From assembly GCA_035374585.1 (NCBI GenBank), contig DAOSPF010000013.1:1-56242 (forward strand): DNA of 56,242 nt, written 5' to 3'. The position numbers were made by a program, and so were the translations under genes. The notes below the pieces were generated by a model. The model saw only the letters and a program-made list of their open reading frames with translations, ran no database searches and was not told the origin of the DNA. The stretch comes from JAKPQD01 sp029572965. Its GTDB lineage: Bacteria > Bacteroidota > Bacteroidia > Bacteroidales > DTGW01. Numbering within the stretch: the stretch's first letter is position 1; every line of letters starts with the position of its first letter. This document shows positions 8,828 to 16,162 of this stretch, one piece after another.

Positions 8828-9403
8828 ATGATTGAAGTTTCTATAAAAAATATGCTTGGCGATTATCAATATAATCCTGCTGATATTGAGATAATTGCTT
8901 CAAAATTTTACCCGGAAACAATTAAAAAAGGAGCTGTTTTTTGCGAAAGAGGCAAACGTATTAACAAGGTAGGCATTTTAAGCAAAGGGCTGTTGTTGGC
9001 TTATTATGAGAATTATCAGGATGAAATAGAGGTTTCGCGATACTTTGATACAGTAGTAAATGGCATTGTTGTGGACTTTGATGCGTTTGTTAATCAAAAG
9101 CCATGCAGCGAAACCATTAAAGCAATTGAAGACTCGGAGATGCTTTGTATTACCAGGCAAAATTTATATCAGCTCTATAAAGAAGTCCCTGCAATGAACA
9201 TTATAGGAAGAAGATTGGCTGAAGAAGGTTATGTGTTGGCCGTCAGACGTATTCAAGCATTGCAAACGCTTGATACAGAGGAGCGTTTCCGGAGGTTGTA
9301 TTTGGCAAATCCAACGCTGTTCAATAGAATCTCCAAAAAAGATATGGCCACCTTTCTGAAAATGAACAGAAACCTCATTACTCAATATCTTAAAAAAGTT
9401 TAA
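8828..9403 (+). CDS. Crp/Fnr family transcriptional regulator
   Basis: A 191-aa regulator with an N-terminal cyclic-nucleotide-binding-like beta roll (about 20-115, with FCERGKRINKVGILSKG and a short return strand). A dimerisation helix (about 120-160) and a C-terminal HTH (KKDMATFLKMNRNLITQYLKK) follow. The effector-binding Arg/Glu signature of true CAP is not evident, so the ligand is unknown; many Bacteroidota members are of this short type. The metallo-hydrolase gene follows 74 bp later on the same strand and could be its target, but that is inference from position only. Confidence 0.8.
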   Translation: MIEVSIKNMLGDYQYNPADIEIIASKFYPETIKKGAVFCERGKRINKVGILSKGLLLAYYENYQDEIEVSRYFDTVVNGIVVDFDAFVNQKPCSETIKAIEDSEMLCITRQNLYQLYKEVPAMNIIGRRLAEEGYVLAVRRIQALQTLDTEERFRRLYLANPTLFNRISKKDMATFLKMNRNLITQYLKKV

Positions 9404-9477
9404 AGCCCTATTTGGCAATCTAAATTGCATTTTGTTGTTTTTCTTGCCCATATTTTTGTCAGTAAAAACCTAATAGC

Positions 9478-10224
9478 ATGAAAAACACATTTTACATTAT
9501 GTGCATCTGTGTATGCACCACTTTGTTGGCTCAGTGCCAAAGTATTCCAACTACTAACATCATGGAAGATGAAGTGTACATAAAATGCTTCCCGACAGGG
9601 ATTTACAACTCCAATTGTTATGTTGTCTCTAAAGACGGCCTTGGGTTTATGGTCGATGCCGGAGCCCCTGATACTACTGTTCTTCAGTATATAAGGGAAA
9701 ACAATATTAAGATAAAGTATATCTTTTGCACACATAGCCATATTGACCATGTGCTTTTTGCTCCTGAGGCAAAACAATACACTGGCGGTAAAATAGTGCT
9801 TCATGCCAATGATGAAGACCATTACAAGTATTACACCTCTGAACGTATTGGTGAATGGATGAAAAGCGGACAAGTGACAGAACAGCAAATGCCGTATATT
9901 GAGAAATTTATCCATATCAAATATGACACATTGGTTCATGGCGATGAAGAATTTGCAATAGGGAAGCTGAAAGTTAAAATTCTTTATACTCCAGGGCATT
10001 CAAAAGGCTCGATGTGTATTTTTCTGAATGAAAAATATCTTTTTACCGGAGATGCTGTATTTAACGACAATGTGGGCAATGCTGAGATTAGTTCGGGCAA
10101 TATCAGTGATTTGGAAAAGTATATAAAAGAAGAAATACTGGTTTTAAGTGACGATGTCGTATTATTTCAAGGCCATGGCGGAAAAATGTTGCTAAAAGAT
10201 TTATTGCCAAAGATTTCTTTTTAG
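9478..10224 (+). CDS. MBL-fold metallo-hydrolase, lipoprotein
   Basis: Metallo-beta-lactamase-fold hydrolase of the glyoxalase II-like group, 248 aa. The metal-binding motif THSHIDH (His86, His88, Asp90, His91) is complete, with a third-motif His in TPGHSKGS (about 174), the bridging Asp in FTGDAVF (about 195) and the last His in FQGHGGK (about 235). The N terminus is a lipoprotein-type signal with lipobox LLAQC (Cys20), so the enzyme probably sits on a periplasmic membrane face. That is unusual for a glyoxalase II proper. A -7 box like TATTTTTG lies at 9451. The substrate cannot be read from sequence. Confidence 0.8.
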   Translation: MKNTFYIMCICVCTTLLAQCQSIPTTNIMEDEVYIKCFPTGIYNSNCYVVSKDGLGFMVDAGAPDTTVLQYIRENNIKIKYIFCTHSHIDHVLFAPEAKQYTGGKIVLHANDEDHYKYYTSERIGEWMKSGQVTEQQMPYIEKFIHIKYDTLVHGDEEFAIGKLKVKILYTPGHSKGSMCIFLNEKYLFTGDAVFNDNVGNAEISSGNISDLEKYIKEEILVLSDDVVLFQGHGGKMLLKDLLPKISF

Positions 10225-10236
10225 CTTTTGGAAAAA

Positions 10237-10358
10237 AGAGGGTGTGTAAAAAGGTCAAATTTGTTCATTTTTGACTCTGCTCAAAATGACAAATTGCTGA
10301 TTATCAATCGTCAGGCTGAGCGAAGTCGAAGCCTTTTCAGACTTTTTACACACCCTCT
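10237..10358. repeat. 122-bp MITE-like element with 17-bp perfect terminal inverted repeats
   Basis: AGAGGGTGTGTAAAAAG at 10237-10253 is matched exactly in reverse complement at 10342-10358. The interior includes AGGCTGAGCGAAGTCGAAG, a motif I have met often in Bacteroidota intergenic DNA. The element sits 12 bp after the metallo-hydrolase stop and has no gene of its own. It could act as a terminator hairpin for that gene. The short open frame across it is not a gene. Confidence 0.75.
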
Positions 10359-10419
10359 TTCAGTTTTTTGCTTTTCTTTTGGCATTCGTAATTCGTCATT
10401 AGTAATCAGTAATTCTCTT

Positions 10420-10428
10420 TATCTTTGC
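10420..10428 (+). promoter_or_regulatory. Promoter -7 box (TATCTTTGC) of nspC
   Basis: Exact TAnnTTTGC match 14 bases before the nspC start codon. No convincing -33 element was found. Confidence 0.5.
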
Positions 10429-10442
10429 CGAAAAATTAAAGA

Positions 10443-11588
10443 ATGGCAATAGATTTTAATAAAGTTCCTTCCCCTTGTTATGTGCTTGATGAAGCGTTGC
10501 TTCGCCGGAACCTTCAAATAATAAGCAATGTACGAGATAAGGCGGGTGTTGAAATAATTGTTGCGCTCAAGGGTTTTGCTATGTGGAGCGCTTTCCCTAT
10601 ACTTCGCGAGTATGGGTTCAAACATGCTACGGCAAGCTCACTCAATGAAGCTACTTTGGCCAATGAGATTATGGGGACACCAGCTCATACCTATTGCCCG
10701 GCATATAGCCCTGATGAGTTTGATGAAATAGTTGGTTTGAGCAGCCATATTACGTTCAATTCGCTTTCGCAGTTTGAGTTTTTTAAAAATAAAATTAAGT
10801 CAGCCAACGAAAATGTAAGCGTTGGTTTACGCATCAACCCGGGTTATTCGGAAGTAAAGACTATGCTCTACAATCCTTGTGCACCGGGTGCCAGGTTGGG
10901 CATACCTGCTCAAACTATTGGCAATTCTTTGCCTAAAGGTATTGACGGCCTGCACTTTCATACTTTGTGCGAATCTTCATCGTATGATTTAGAGAAGACC
11001 TTGACTGTGGTAGAAGAAAGGTTTGGACATCTTTTTGGCCAGATAAAATGGATAAATATGGGCGGAGGCCACCTGATGACCCGCAAAGACTATGATACAG
11101 AACATCTGATAAAGCTGTTACAAACTTTTAAGCAACGATACCCGCATTTGCATGTTATACTTGAACCGGGGGCTGTATTTGCATGGGAAACAGGCTATCT
11201 TGTTTCTACAGTGCTTGATGTGGTTGAAAATGATGGTATAAAAACAGCCATGCTCGATGTTTCTTTTTCGGCACACATGCCAGATTGTTTGGAAATGCCA
11301 TACAAACCGGTTATTTTAGGGGCTACTGATGAAGAAGAAGGAAAGCCTACCTATCGTATGGGCGGTAACTCATGCCTTTCAGGTGATTATATTGGTAGTT
11401 GGTCGTTTAACAATCCGCTAAAGGTTGGCGATAAGATCGTTTTCAACGATATGATACACTATACCATGGTAAAAACAACTACTTTCAACGGTGTCCGTCA
11501 TCCTTCCATTGGTATTTGGAACGACAAACAAGGCTTTCGCCTTGTTCGCCGCTTTGGATATGAGGATTATAAAAATAAGCTTTCGTAG
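10443..11588 (+). CDS. nspC: Carboxynorspermidine decarboxylase
   Basis: PLP-dependent decarboxylase that converts carboxynorspermidine or carboxyspermidine to norspermidine or spermidine, the last step of the alternative polyamine route. The 381-aa protein has the alanine-racemase-type barrel: PSPCYVLDEALLRRNL at the start, the PLP lysine in VALKGFAMW (Lys43), the HFHTLCES motif near 178, the NMGGGH phosphate-binding turn near 202, and EPGAVFAWETGY near 240. A C-terminal domain with GNSCLSGDYIG carries the substrate-site Cys/Asp. Its pathway partner, the carboxynorspermidine synthase, is 15 kb away at 26646-27839 and not in the same operon. Confidence 0.92.
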   Translation: MAIDFNKVPSPCYVLDEALLRRNLQIISNVRDKAGVEIIVALKGFAMWSAFPILREYGFKHATASSLNEATLANEIMGTPAHTYCPAYSPDEFDEIVGLSSHITFNSLSQFEFFKNKIKSANENVSVGLRINPGYSEVKTMLYNPCAPGARLGIPAQTIGNSLPKGIDGLHFHTLCESSSYDLEKTLTVVEERFGHLFGQIKWINMGGGHLMTRKDYDTEHLIKLLQTFKQRYPHLHVILEPGAVFAWETGYLVSTVLDVVENDGIKTAMLDVSFSAHMPDCLEMPYKPVILGATDEEEGKPTYRMGGNSCLSGDYIGSWSFNNPLKVGDKIVFNDMIHYTMVKTTTFNGVRHPSIGIWNDKQGFRLVRRFGYEDYKNKLS

Positions 11589-11595
11589 GGTTCAG

Positions 11596-11699
11596 GAAGA
11601 TAGAATAAAGAATAAAGAACAAAGAATAAAGAAGATAGAACAAAGAAGATAGATGTTGCGTTTCCTTGTCTTTGTTCCTTGTTCCTTGTTCTTTTCTTT
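11596..11699. repeat. 7-bp satellite (GAAnAAA) followed by its inverted counterpart
   Basis: Eight copies of a 7-mer (GAATAAA, GAACAAA or GAAGATA) run from 11596 to 11651. A pyrimidine-rich tract with TGTTCCT repeats follows to 11699. The two halves are partly complementary, so the region can fold into a long imperfect hairpin. It fills the gap between the convergent nspC and NigD-like genes and may serve both as terminator. Confidence 0.75.
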
Positions 11700-12347
11700 T
11701 TAATACCTATACGTCAAATATTTTTCATATACCTTATTCCCGTATTCTTTTGCAGTGACATGCAGCACTACAGAGTCTTTCTCAGGATGTTCAATAGTTG
11801 TGAGGTCAAACGATACAAAGCCATTTAAAGTATATTGCGGGGCATCATTTTTGTCATTATGCCTGATTTCCAATTGGATGGTGTCAGCGCCAAATATCCC
11901 CGCATTTCTGGTCAGGTTTATCATGTGCTTTAAGTTATAGCCATAAAAACGAAAATCTACGTTCAGGTAGTTTTTGGATATCCATGTCCCATTTACAAAA
12001 ATCGGGTCATTGCCGATAGAGTCTGCTTTTGTCGAGTCATAAACTATTACAGGTTTTACAAGCACCTTTTCGATGTTATAAACGTTTATTACATAATCAA
12101 TTCCCTTAGGCAATGGTTGCTCTGCCATGGTGAAATAAGCTATAACCCTGTCGTTGTCTTTGAATGATGAGCTTAAGCTGTTTTTGACCATCATCCTGTT
12201 CCCCTTGTCAGACTCTATAATAACACTGTCAGCAGTTATCTTTAGGTTCCCTAATGTAGAATAATAGGTTTCGTTGTCTGTTTCTTCGCAAGCACTAAGC
12301 AACCCAACCATTGAAATAACAACAAACAATAATCTATGCGTCTTCAT
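11700..12347 (-). CDS. NigD-like lipoprotein
   Basis: A 215-aa predicted lipoprotein: a hydrophobic signal with lipobox LLSAC (Cys20), then EETDNETYYSTLGNLK and a beta-rich body. The GDRVIAYF-like phrase (here NDRVIAYFTM, about 64-73) and the NIEKVLVKPVI segment are characteristic of the NigD-like family of Bacteroidota. Its molecular function is unknown. The gene is monocistronic, convergent with nspC, with an upstream gap shared with the barrel gene at 12678. Confidence 0.75.
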   Translation of the reverse strand: MKTHRLLFVVISMVGLLSACEETDNETYYSTLGNLKITADSVIIESDKGNRMMVKNSLSSSFKDNDRVIAYFTMAEQPLPKGIDYVINVYNIEKVLVKPVIVYDSTKADSIGNDPIFVNGTWISKNYLNVDFRFYGYNLKHMINLTRNAGIFGADTIQLEIRHNDKNDAPQYTLNGFVSFDLTTIEHPEKDSVVLHVTAKEYGNKVYEKYLTYRY

Positions 12348-12677
12348 ATCTTTCGTTTTTTAATGTTTAAATAAATGATATCTGGTAACTGAAAAGGTTG
12401 CGTTATCTTTTAATGAATAATTTAACCAATTTACTGCAAGCCTTGAATTTTTTTACTTTTGCTTCAAGTCAAAAGTTAGCACTGCCTGTAAATACAAAAT
12501 ACATGAGCTTTTTTCTTATATCTGACGTTAAATTTAGTGGTTTAGTCCTTTTGGTTGTATTACTTTATAAATGTTTTTATCTTCAAAATGTTTTAAGGGA
12601 AATGTTAAAAAAACTTGTCTTAAAGTAAAGTTTGCTCTTAAGAAATATATTTACCTTTAATTGTTAAAAGGCACTTC
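12348..12677. other. 330-bp intergenic region with a candidate promoter
   Basis: AT-rich spacer between the divergent NigD-like and barrel genes. It holds a perfect plus-strand -7 box TACTTTTGC at 12454-12462, 216 bases before the next start codon, and a weaker TACCTTTAA at about 12651. If the first is used, the barrel mRNA has a leader of about 200 nt. A 76-codon open frame here has no protein-like features. Nothing else is recognisable. Confidence 0.45.
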
Positions 12678-13541
12678 ATGAAATATACAATAGGCCTGGT
12701 TCTCATTTGTTTAGCCAGTATTGTCCAACTATATGCCGATACTATTCCTCAGAGGGGTATTGGCTTTGCGGCAGGGTATCTGCGTTATAGTTCTATTGAT
12801 TGCATTGTTAATCCATACATTTATTCTGGGCAAAATATGTCTTATTCTTTTTCAACGTTTTATAGAAATCAAAAGCATTTTAGACAATTTGATTTTACAT
12901 TTTCATTTTTGAATAAAGAAATAGCTCATGTTAATATTCCAGACAGTTATTCAATTGTAGGCTATGATAATAATAATACCTATAGTGTTGCCAGCAATGA
13001 ATGGCTTAAAAAGGTACCTGTCCGTTTTTTTGTTTTACAATACAGCTATAGTCGAAGGATGGGCTTCTTCAATTCTTTTCAAATGGGTGATTTTTATTGG
13101 TCTTTGAGTAATATCAACCAGACAATTTTTAAAAATGACTTGTCTTATATGGAGCTAATTGCTTTTGGGCTTTATCCAGGCCTGAAATACAGGCATAAGC
13201 TTTTCGAAAAATATTATGTTTCGTGCGATGTAAATATCCTTTTGGCAAGTATCACTATACGCAGGCCTTATGCCGGTGTTGATGCTCAGCTTTCTGATGT
13301 GCAAAATGTTCAAACATTCTGGAGTTCGGTGAAGGCAAACAATTATTTCAATTTGCCCAATAATCACCTTGACCTCAGGGCGCAGATATGTCTTGAAAGA
13401 GCTATTGGCAGAAGGTTTAGCATGTTTTGTAAATATCTGTTTGAGTATTCTGAGGTTAAGCGGCCTCGTGTCTTGCAAAATTCTTATGGCGCTTTTAATT
13501 TGGGTATTTATTACAATTTTTACAGAAAAATCAATGAATAA
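12678..13541 (+). CDS. Exported beta-rich protein, probable outer-membrane barrel, function unknown
   Basis: A 287-aa protein with a clear signal peptide (about residues 1-20, cleavage near LYADT). Alternating aromatic/polar strands follow through to the C terminus, ending YYNFYRK. I do not recognise a named family. The stop codon overlaps the start of the downstream S41 protease lipoprotein by 8 bp, so the two are translationally coupled and probably act together at the envelope. Confidence 0.6.
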   Translation: MKYTIGLVLICLASIVQLYADTIPQRGIGFAAGYLRYSSIDCIVNPYIYSGQNMSYSFSTFYRNQKHFRQFDFTFSFLNKEIAHVNIPDSYSIVGYDNNNTYSVASNEWLKKVPVRFFVLQYSYSRRMGFFNSFQMGDFYWSLSNINQTIFKNDLSYMELIAFGLYPGLKYRHKLFEKYYVSCDVNILLASITIRRPYAGVDAQLSDVQNVQTFWSSVKANNYFNLPNNHLDLRAQICLERAIGRRFSMFCKYLFEYSEVKRPRVLQNSYGAFNLGIYYNFYRKINE

Positions 13542-14625
13542 AGGTTTTTTAGCAATATTGATATTGTTTGTTTTTACTTCGTGTAACGAAAGTTTATTGA
13601 ATGAGGATGTTGAAAATACGCCTTTGGGAAATTTTGATGCTTTGTGGGATGCTTATGATAAGACTTACGGAGCCTTTGAGGCTAAAAATATCAACTGGGA
13701 CTCGCTTAAAATTGTTTATCGAAGCAAACTTAGCCAAAATTCTACAAATACAGAATTGTACAATGTGTTATCCGGCTTAATCCAATGCCTTAACGATGGC
13801 CATGTTCAGCTTACCGCTTCTGGTTATAAAAGGTTTTATTCATCCGGGGCTTATACCATTTTCCTTGATGTTAAGTATTACGAAAATGGCAACATGATTA
13901 GCGTTTTTTATAAGTTAGATTTTAGTAAGTATATAAACACCTTGCTGGCTGACGATAATTTTGTATATGGTTATATGATGGCCAAAATCAAGTCCAAAAA
14001 AGTGGGGTACCTTTTGGTGCCTACTTTTTCATACAACAAATATCGTCAAGATATTGTAGATAAGGCTTTTGATGAGTTTAAAAGCAATGCTTGTGCTATA
14101 ATTATTGATCTTAGGTTCAATGGTGGTGGGGCTACCGAAACGTTCCTTAAGCTTTTAAATATGTTTGCTGACCAAAAGCGCTTATACCTTAAGTCTAAAC
14201 TGCGAAATGGCCCTAAACATTCTGATTTTACTCAATTATATGATCATTACCTGGAACCAAAGTATGGAACATTTGATCCTAAGCCTGTTATCGTACTTGT
14301 CAATCGTTTTTCTGCAAGCTCTTCAGAACATTTTATGCTGGGAATGCAGACTCTTCCTTATGTCACTGTGGTAGGAGATACTACTTATGGCGCTCTTTCT
14401 ACTGTGCTTGAAAATGTCTTGCCCAATGGCTGGCAATTTCGGACTTGCCCGCAAGTGCTGTGCGATACCTCAGGCAATTACTTGCGTGACTCAAAGGGTC
14501 GCTATCCTGACGGAGTAGGGCTTTGCCCCGATGTATATCAGCCCAATTATTATTCGGATATCCTCAATGGGCATGATTATATGCTGGAAAGGGCCATGCA
14601 GATTATATCAGAGCAGGTAAAATAA
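13534..14625 (+). CDS. S41 family peptidase, lipoprotein
   Basis: C-terminal processing (Tsp/S41-type) serine protease tethered to a membrane, 363 aa from ATG 13534. That start gives a lipoprotein signal with lipobox FTSC (Cys17); the longer open frame reaching back to 13369 is only overlap with the barrel gene. Residues about 30-90 hold the helical region (FDALWDAYDKTYGAF). The catalytic domain follows with IIDLRFNGGGATETF (about 188-202) and the nucleophile region NRFSASSSEHF (about 255-265), then GDTTYGALST. There is no obvious PDZ domain, which suggests a compact tricorn-like subtype. The coupled upstream barrel may be its partner. Confidence 0.82.
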   Translation: MNKGFLAILILFVFTSCNESLLNEDVENTPLGNFDALWDAYDKTYGAFEAKNINWDSLKIVYRSKLSQNSTNTELYNVLSGLIQCLNDGHVQLTASGYKRFYSSGAYTIFLDVKYYENGNMISVFYKLDFSKYINTLLADDNFVYGYMMAKIKSKKVGYLLVPTFSYNKYRQDIVDKAFDEFKSNACAIIIDLRFNGGGATETFLKLLNMFADQKRLYLKSKLRNGPKHSDFTQLYDHYLEPKYGTFDPKPVIVLVNRFSASSSEHFMLGMQTLPYVTVVGDTTYGALSTVLENVLPNGWQFRTCPQVLCDTSGNYLRDSKGRYPDGVGLCPDVYQPNYYSDILNGHDYMLERAMQIISEQVK

Positions 14626-14626
14626 A

Positions 14627-14658
14627 AAATGCAAAACTTTTCAAAAAGCTTTGCATTT
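14627..14658. terminator. Bidirectional intrinsic terminator
   Basis: AAATGCAAA and TTTGCATTT form a 9-bp stem, extended by CTTTT/AAAAG around a 2-nt loop. It lies between the convergent S41 protease and TerB-like genes and can serve both strands. Confidence 0.75.
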
Positions 14659-14669
14659 CATCTTAAATT

Positions 14670-15104
14670 CTAGTTTTCAGCAACTGTAAGCAGGTTTTCT
14701 ACAGCTTTCTCGTTTTCTACGCCTTGTTTTACAAGTTCGATGACTTTATTTACCATGATATCAATTATCTTGTGCGAGAAACCTAATTTTTGGGCTACAT
14801 TCTTGCAATATAAAACTTCTCCTTCGTCAATGTCGCCATTGACCATCATTACAAGTACCATATCGTACAAAAGGGCGATACGCTCTTCGTTTGTTTCTGG
14901 TGCCGTAAACTTAACGCTGCCGGGACGCTCAATAACACGTTTCAATTCATCATAACTCACGCCCATGCGCTTTCCTATCTGGAGGAGAAGGTCAATTTCA
15001 GCTTGTTCAAGCACTCCGTCTGCACATGCCACAGCCAACAGGTTGAACATGTGGCTCAACCTTTTCTTTTTTTCTCTACTGTCAAAAATGTCAAATAATC
15101 CCAT
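14670..15104 (-). CDS. TerB-like family protein
   Basis: A 144-aa soluble, all-helical protein with the TerB-type pattern: LLAVACADGVLEQAEIDLL near residue 25 and VMMVNGDIDEGEVLY near 90. Each pairs a short Asp-rich turn with a following helix, as in the paired metal-binding acidic loops of this family. TerB proteins are linked to tellurite and phage stress, but isolated copies like this have no known job. The PHP phosphatase gene lies 29 bp upstream on the same strand. Confidence 0.65.
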   Translation of the reverse strand: MGLFDIFDSREKKKRLSHMFNLLAVACADGVLEQAEIDLLLQIGKRMGVSYDELKRVIERPGSVKFTAPETNEERIALLYDMVLVMMVNGDIDEGEVLYCKNVAQKLGFSHKIIDIMVNKVIELVKQGVENEKAVENLLTVAEN

Positions 15105-15133
15105 AATTATAAATTGTTTAAGAATCTTAATTT

Positions 15134-15979
15134 CTAAAGTATTTTATTGCCAACCCATTTGCCATTACGTAGTTGCATATACTCAGTATATCCGGCATCT
15201 TTTAGAAGGTTAAAAGCCAAGTCAAACCCTTTTACTATCTCTTCAGCTTTATGACAATCGGAATTGATAGTAACCGGAATATCCATACGTTGCATAGCGT
15301 GCAAAAGCTCCGAAGATGGATAAGATAATTCAGCAGAAAATTTGTACATGCCACGGGTGTTGAGTTCTACAATACAACCTTTTTCTTTGGCTGCAACTAA
15401 GACTTGTTTCCAGGCTTTTTTGTATTCTTCCGAGCTTTCATTGAAAAAGCGGTTGTTGGTGTTGAACATCCTGATTTTATCGATGTGTCCGATGATGGCA
15501 GGCTGCATTTGCTCTATCATCTTAATCACCGCTTCATAATACTTCTGATAAAGCAATACCGGGTCGTTGTTAAACAGTTCAACAATGCCTTGTTCGTATT
15601 TTTCTAATACGTTGTCGATGTTAAAAGCCTCGCCATCAGCAAAGAATCCCATGTAATGCACTGAACCTATAGTGTAATCAAGCTTTTCGACTTGCGATAG
15701 TGCTAATATTTGCTTATTGTATGGCTCAAAGTAATCCAACTCCAATCCACAATATATCTCCAGTTGAGATGCGTATTTGACTTTTAGCTCTTTAGCTTTA
15801 TTAATGTAATTGGTAATGTCAGAAGCTTTCATGTTCCAGTCTGAGTAGAATGGAACAGGGCTATGCTCTGAAAAGCCCATAGAAATAAGGTTGCAGTTGA
15901 TAGCTTCGCTAACAATGTCTTCCATCAGACAGTGCCCGTCTGAAAGACTGGTATGGCTATGGTAGTTTGATAGCTGCAT
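15134..15979 (-). CDS. PHP-domain phosphatase, histidinol-phosphatase type
   Basis: A 281-aa metal-dependent phosphatase of the HisK/PHP family, likely dephosphorylating L-histidinol phosphate. Metal-binding motifs are YHSHTSLSDG (His7, His9, Asp14), GFSEHSP (about 35-41), GLELDY (about 78), IGSVHYM (about 104), IIGHIDK (about 161) and INSDCHKAEEI (about 238-248). It is an ordinary length for the family. No his genes adjoin it, so the substrate assignment is from family resemblance. Confidence 0.78.
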   Translation of the reverse strand: MQLSNYHSHTSLSDGHCLMEDIVSEAINCNLISMGFSEHSPVPFYSDWNMKASDITNYINKAKELKVKYASQLEIYCGLELDYFEPYNKQILALSQVEKLDYTIGSVHYMGFFADGEAFNIDNVLEKYEQGIVELFNNDPVLLYQKYYEAVIKMIEQMQPAIIGHIDKIRMFNTNNRFFNESSEEYKKAWKQVLVAAKEKGCIVELNTRGMYKFSAELSYPSSELLHAMQRMDIPVTINSDCHKAEEIVKGFDLAFNLLKDAGYTEYMQLRNGKWVGNKIL

Positions 15980-15994
15980 TGTTGGGTATTTTAA

Positions 15995-16023
15995 ACCTTC
16001 CCGGTTTCAGGGCCCTGGAAGGT
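15995..16023 (-). terminator. Hairpin between mutB and the PHP phosphatase gene
   Basis: ACCTTCC (15995-16001) pairs with GGAAGGT (16017-16023), followed on the minus strand by TTTAAAAT. It is a possible weak terminator of the mutA-mutB operon, 16 bases ahead of the phosphatase start. The T-tract is poor. Confidence 0.35.
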
Positions 16024-16162
16024 ATTTTATAAGATTTTCTTGTATTTTAATTTTTACCCTTCCTGCCTCCCCTTGTAAAGAGAAGGGTTCGCTTTTTTTA
16101 ACTTAAGCGACAGGTTTAGGGTTTCAAATAAAACTCTGCGTTTTTGTCCTTCAGTGTTAGAA

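Noticed and set aside
10228..10452. A 74-codon open frame after the metallo-hydrolase gene
   Set aside because: It runs across the inverted-repeat element and into the nspC promoter, and its residues have no protein-like features.
12398..12628. A 76-codon open frame in the 330-bp intergenic region
   Set aside because: No convincing start context, hydrophobic AT-driven sequence, and it contains the candidate promoter of the downstream gene.
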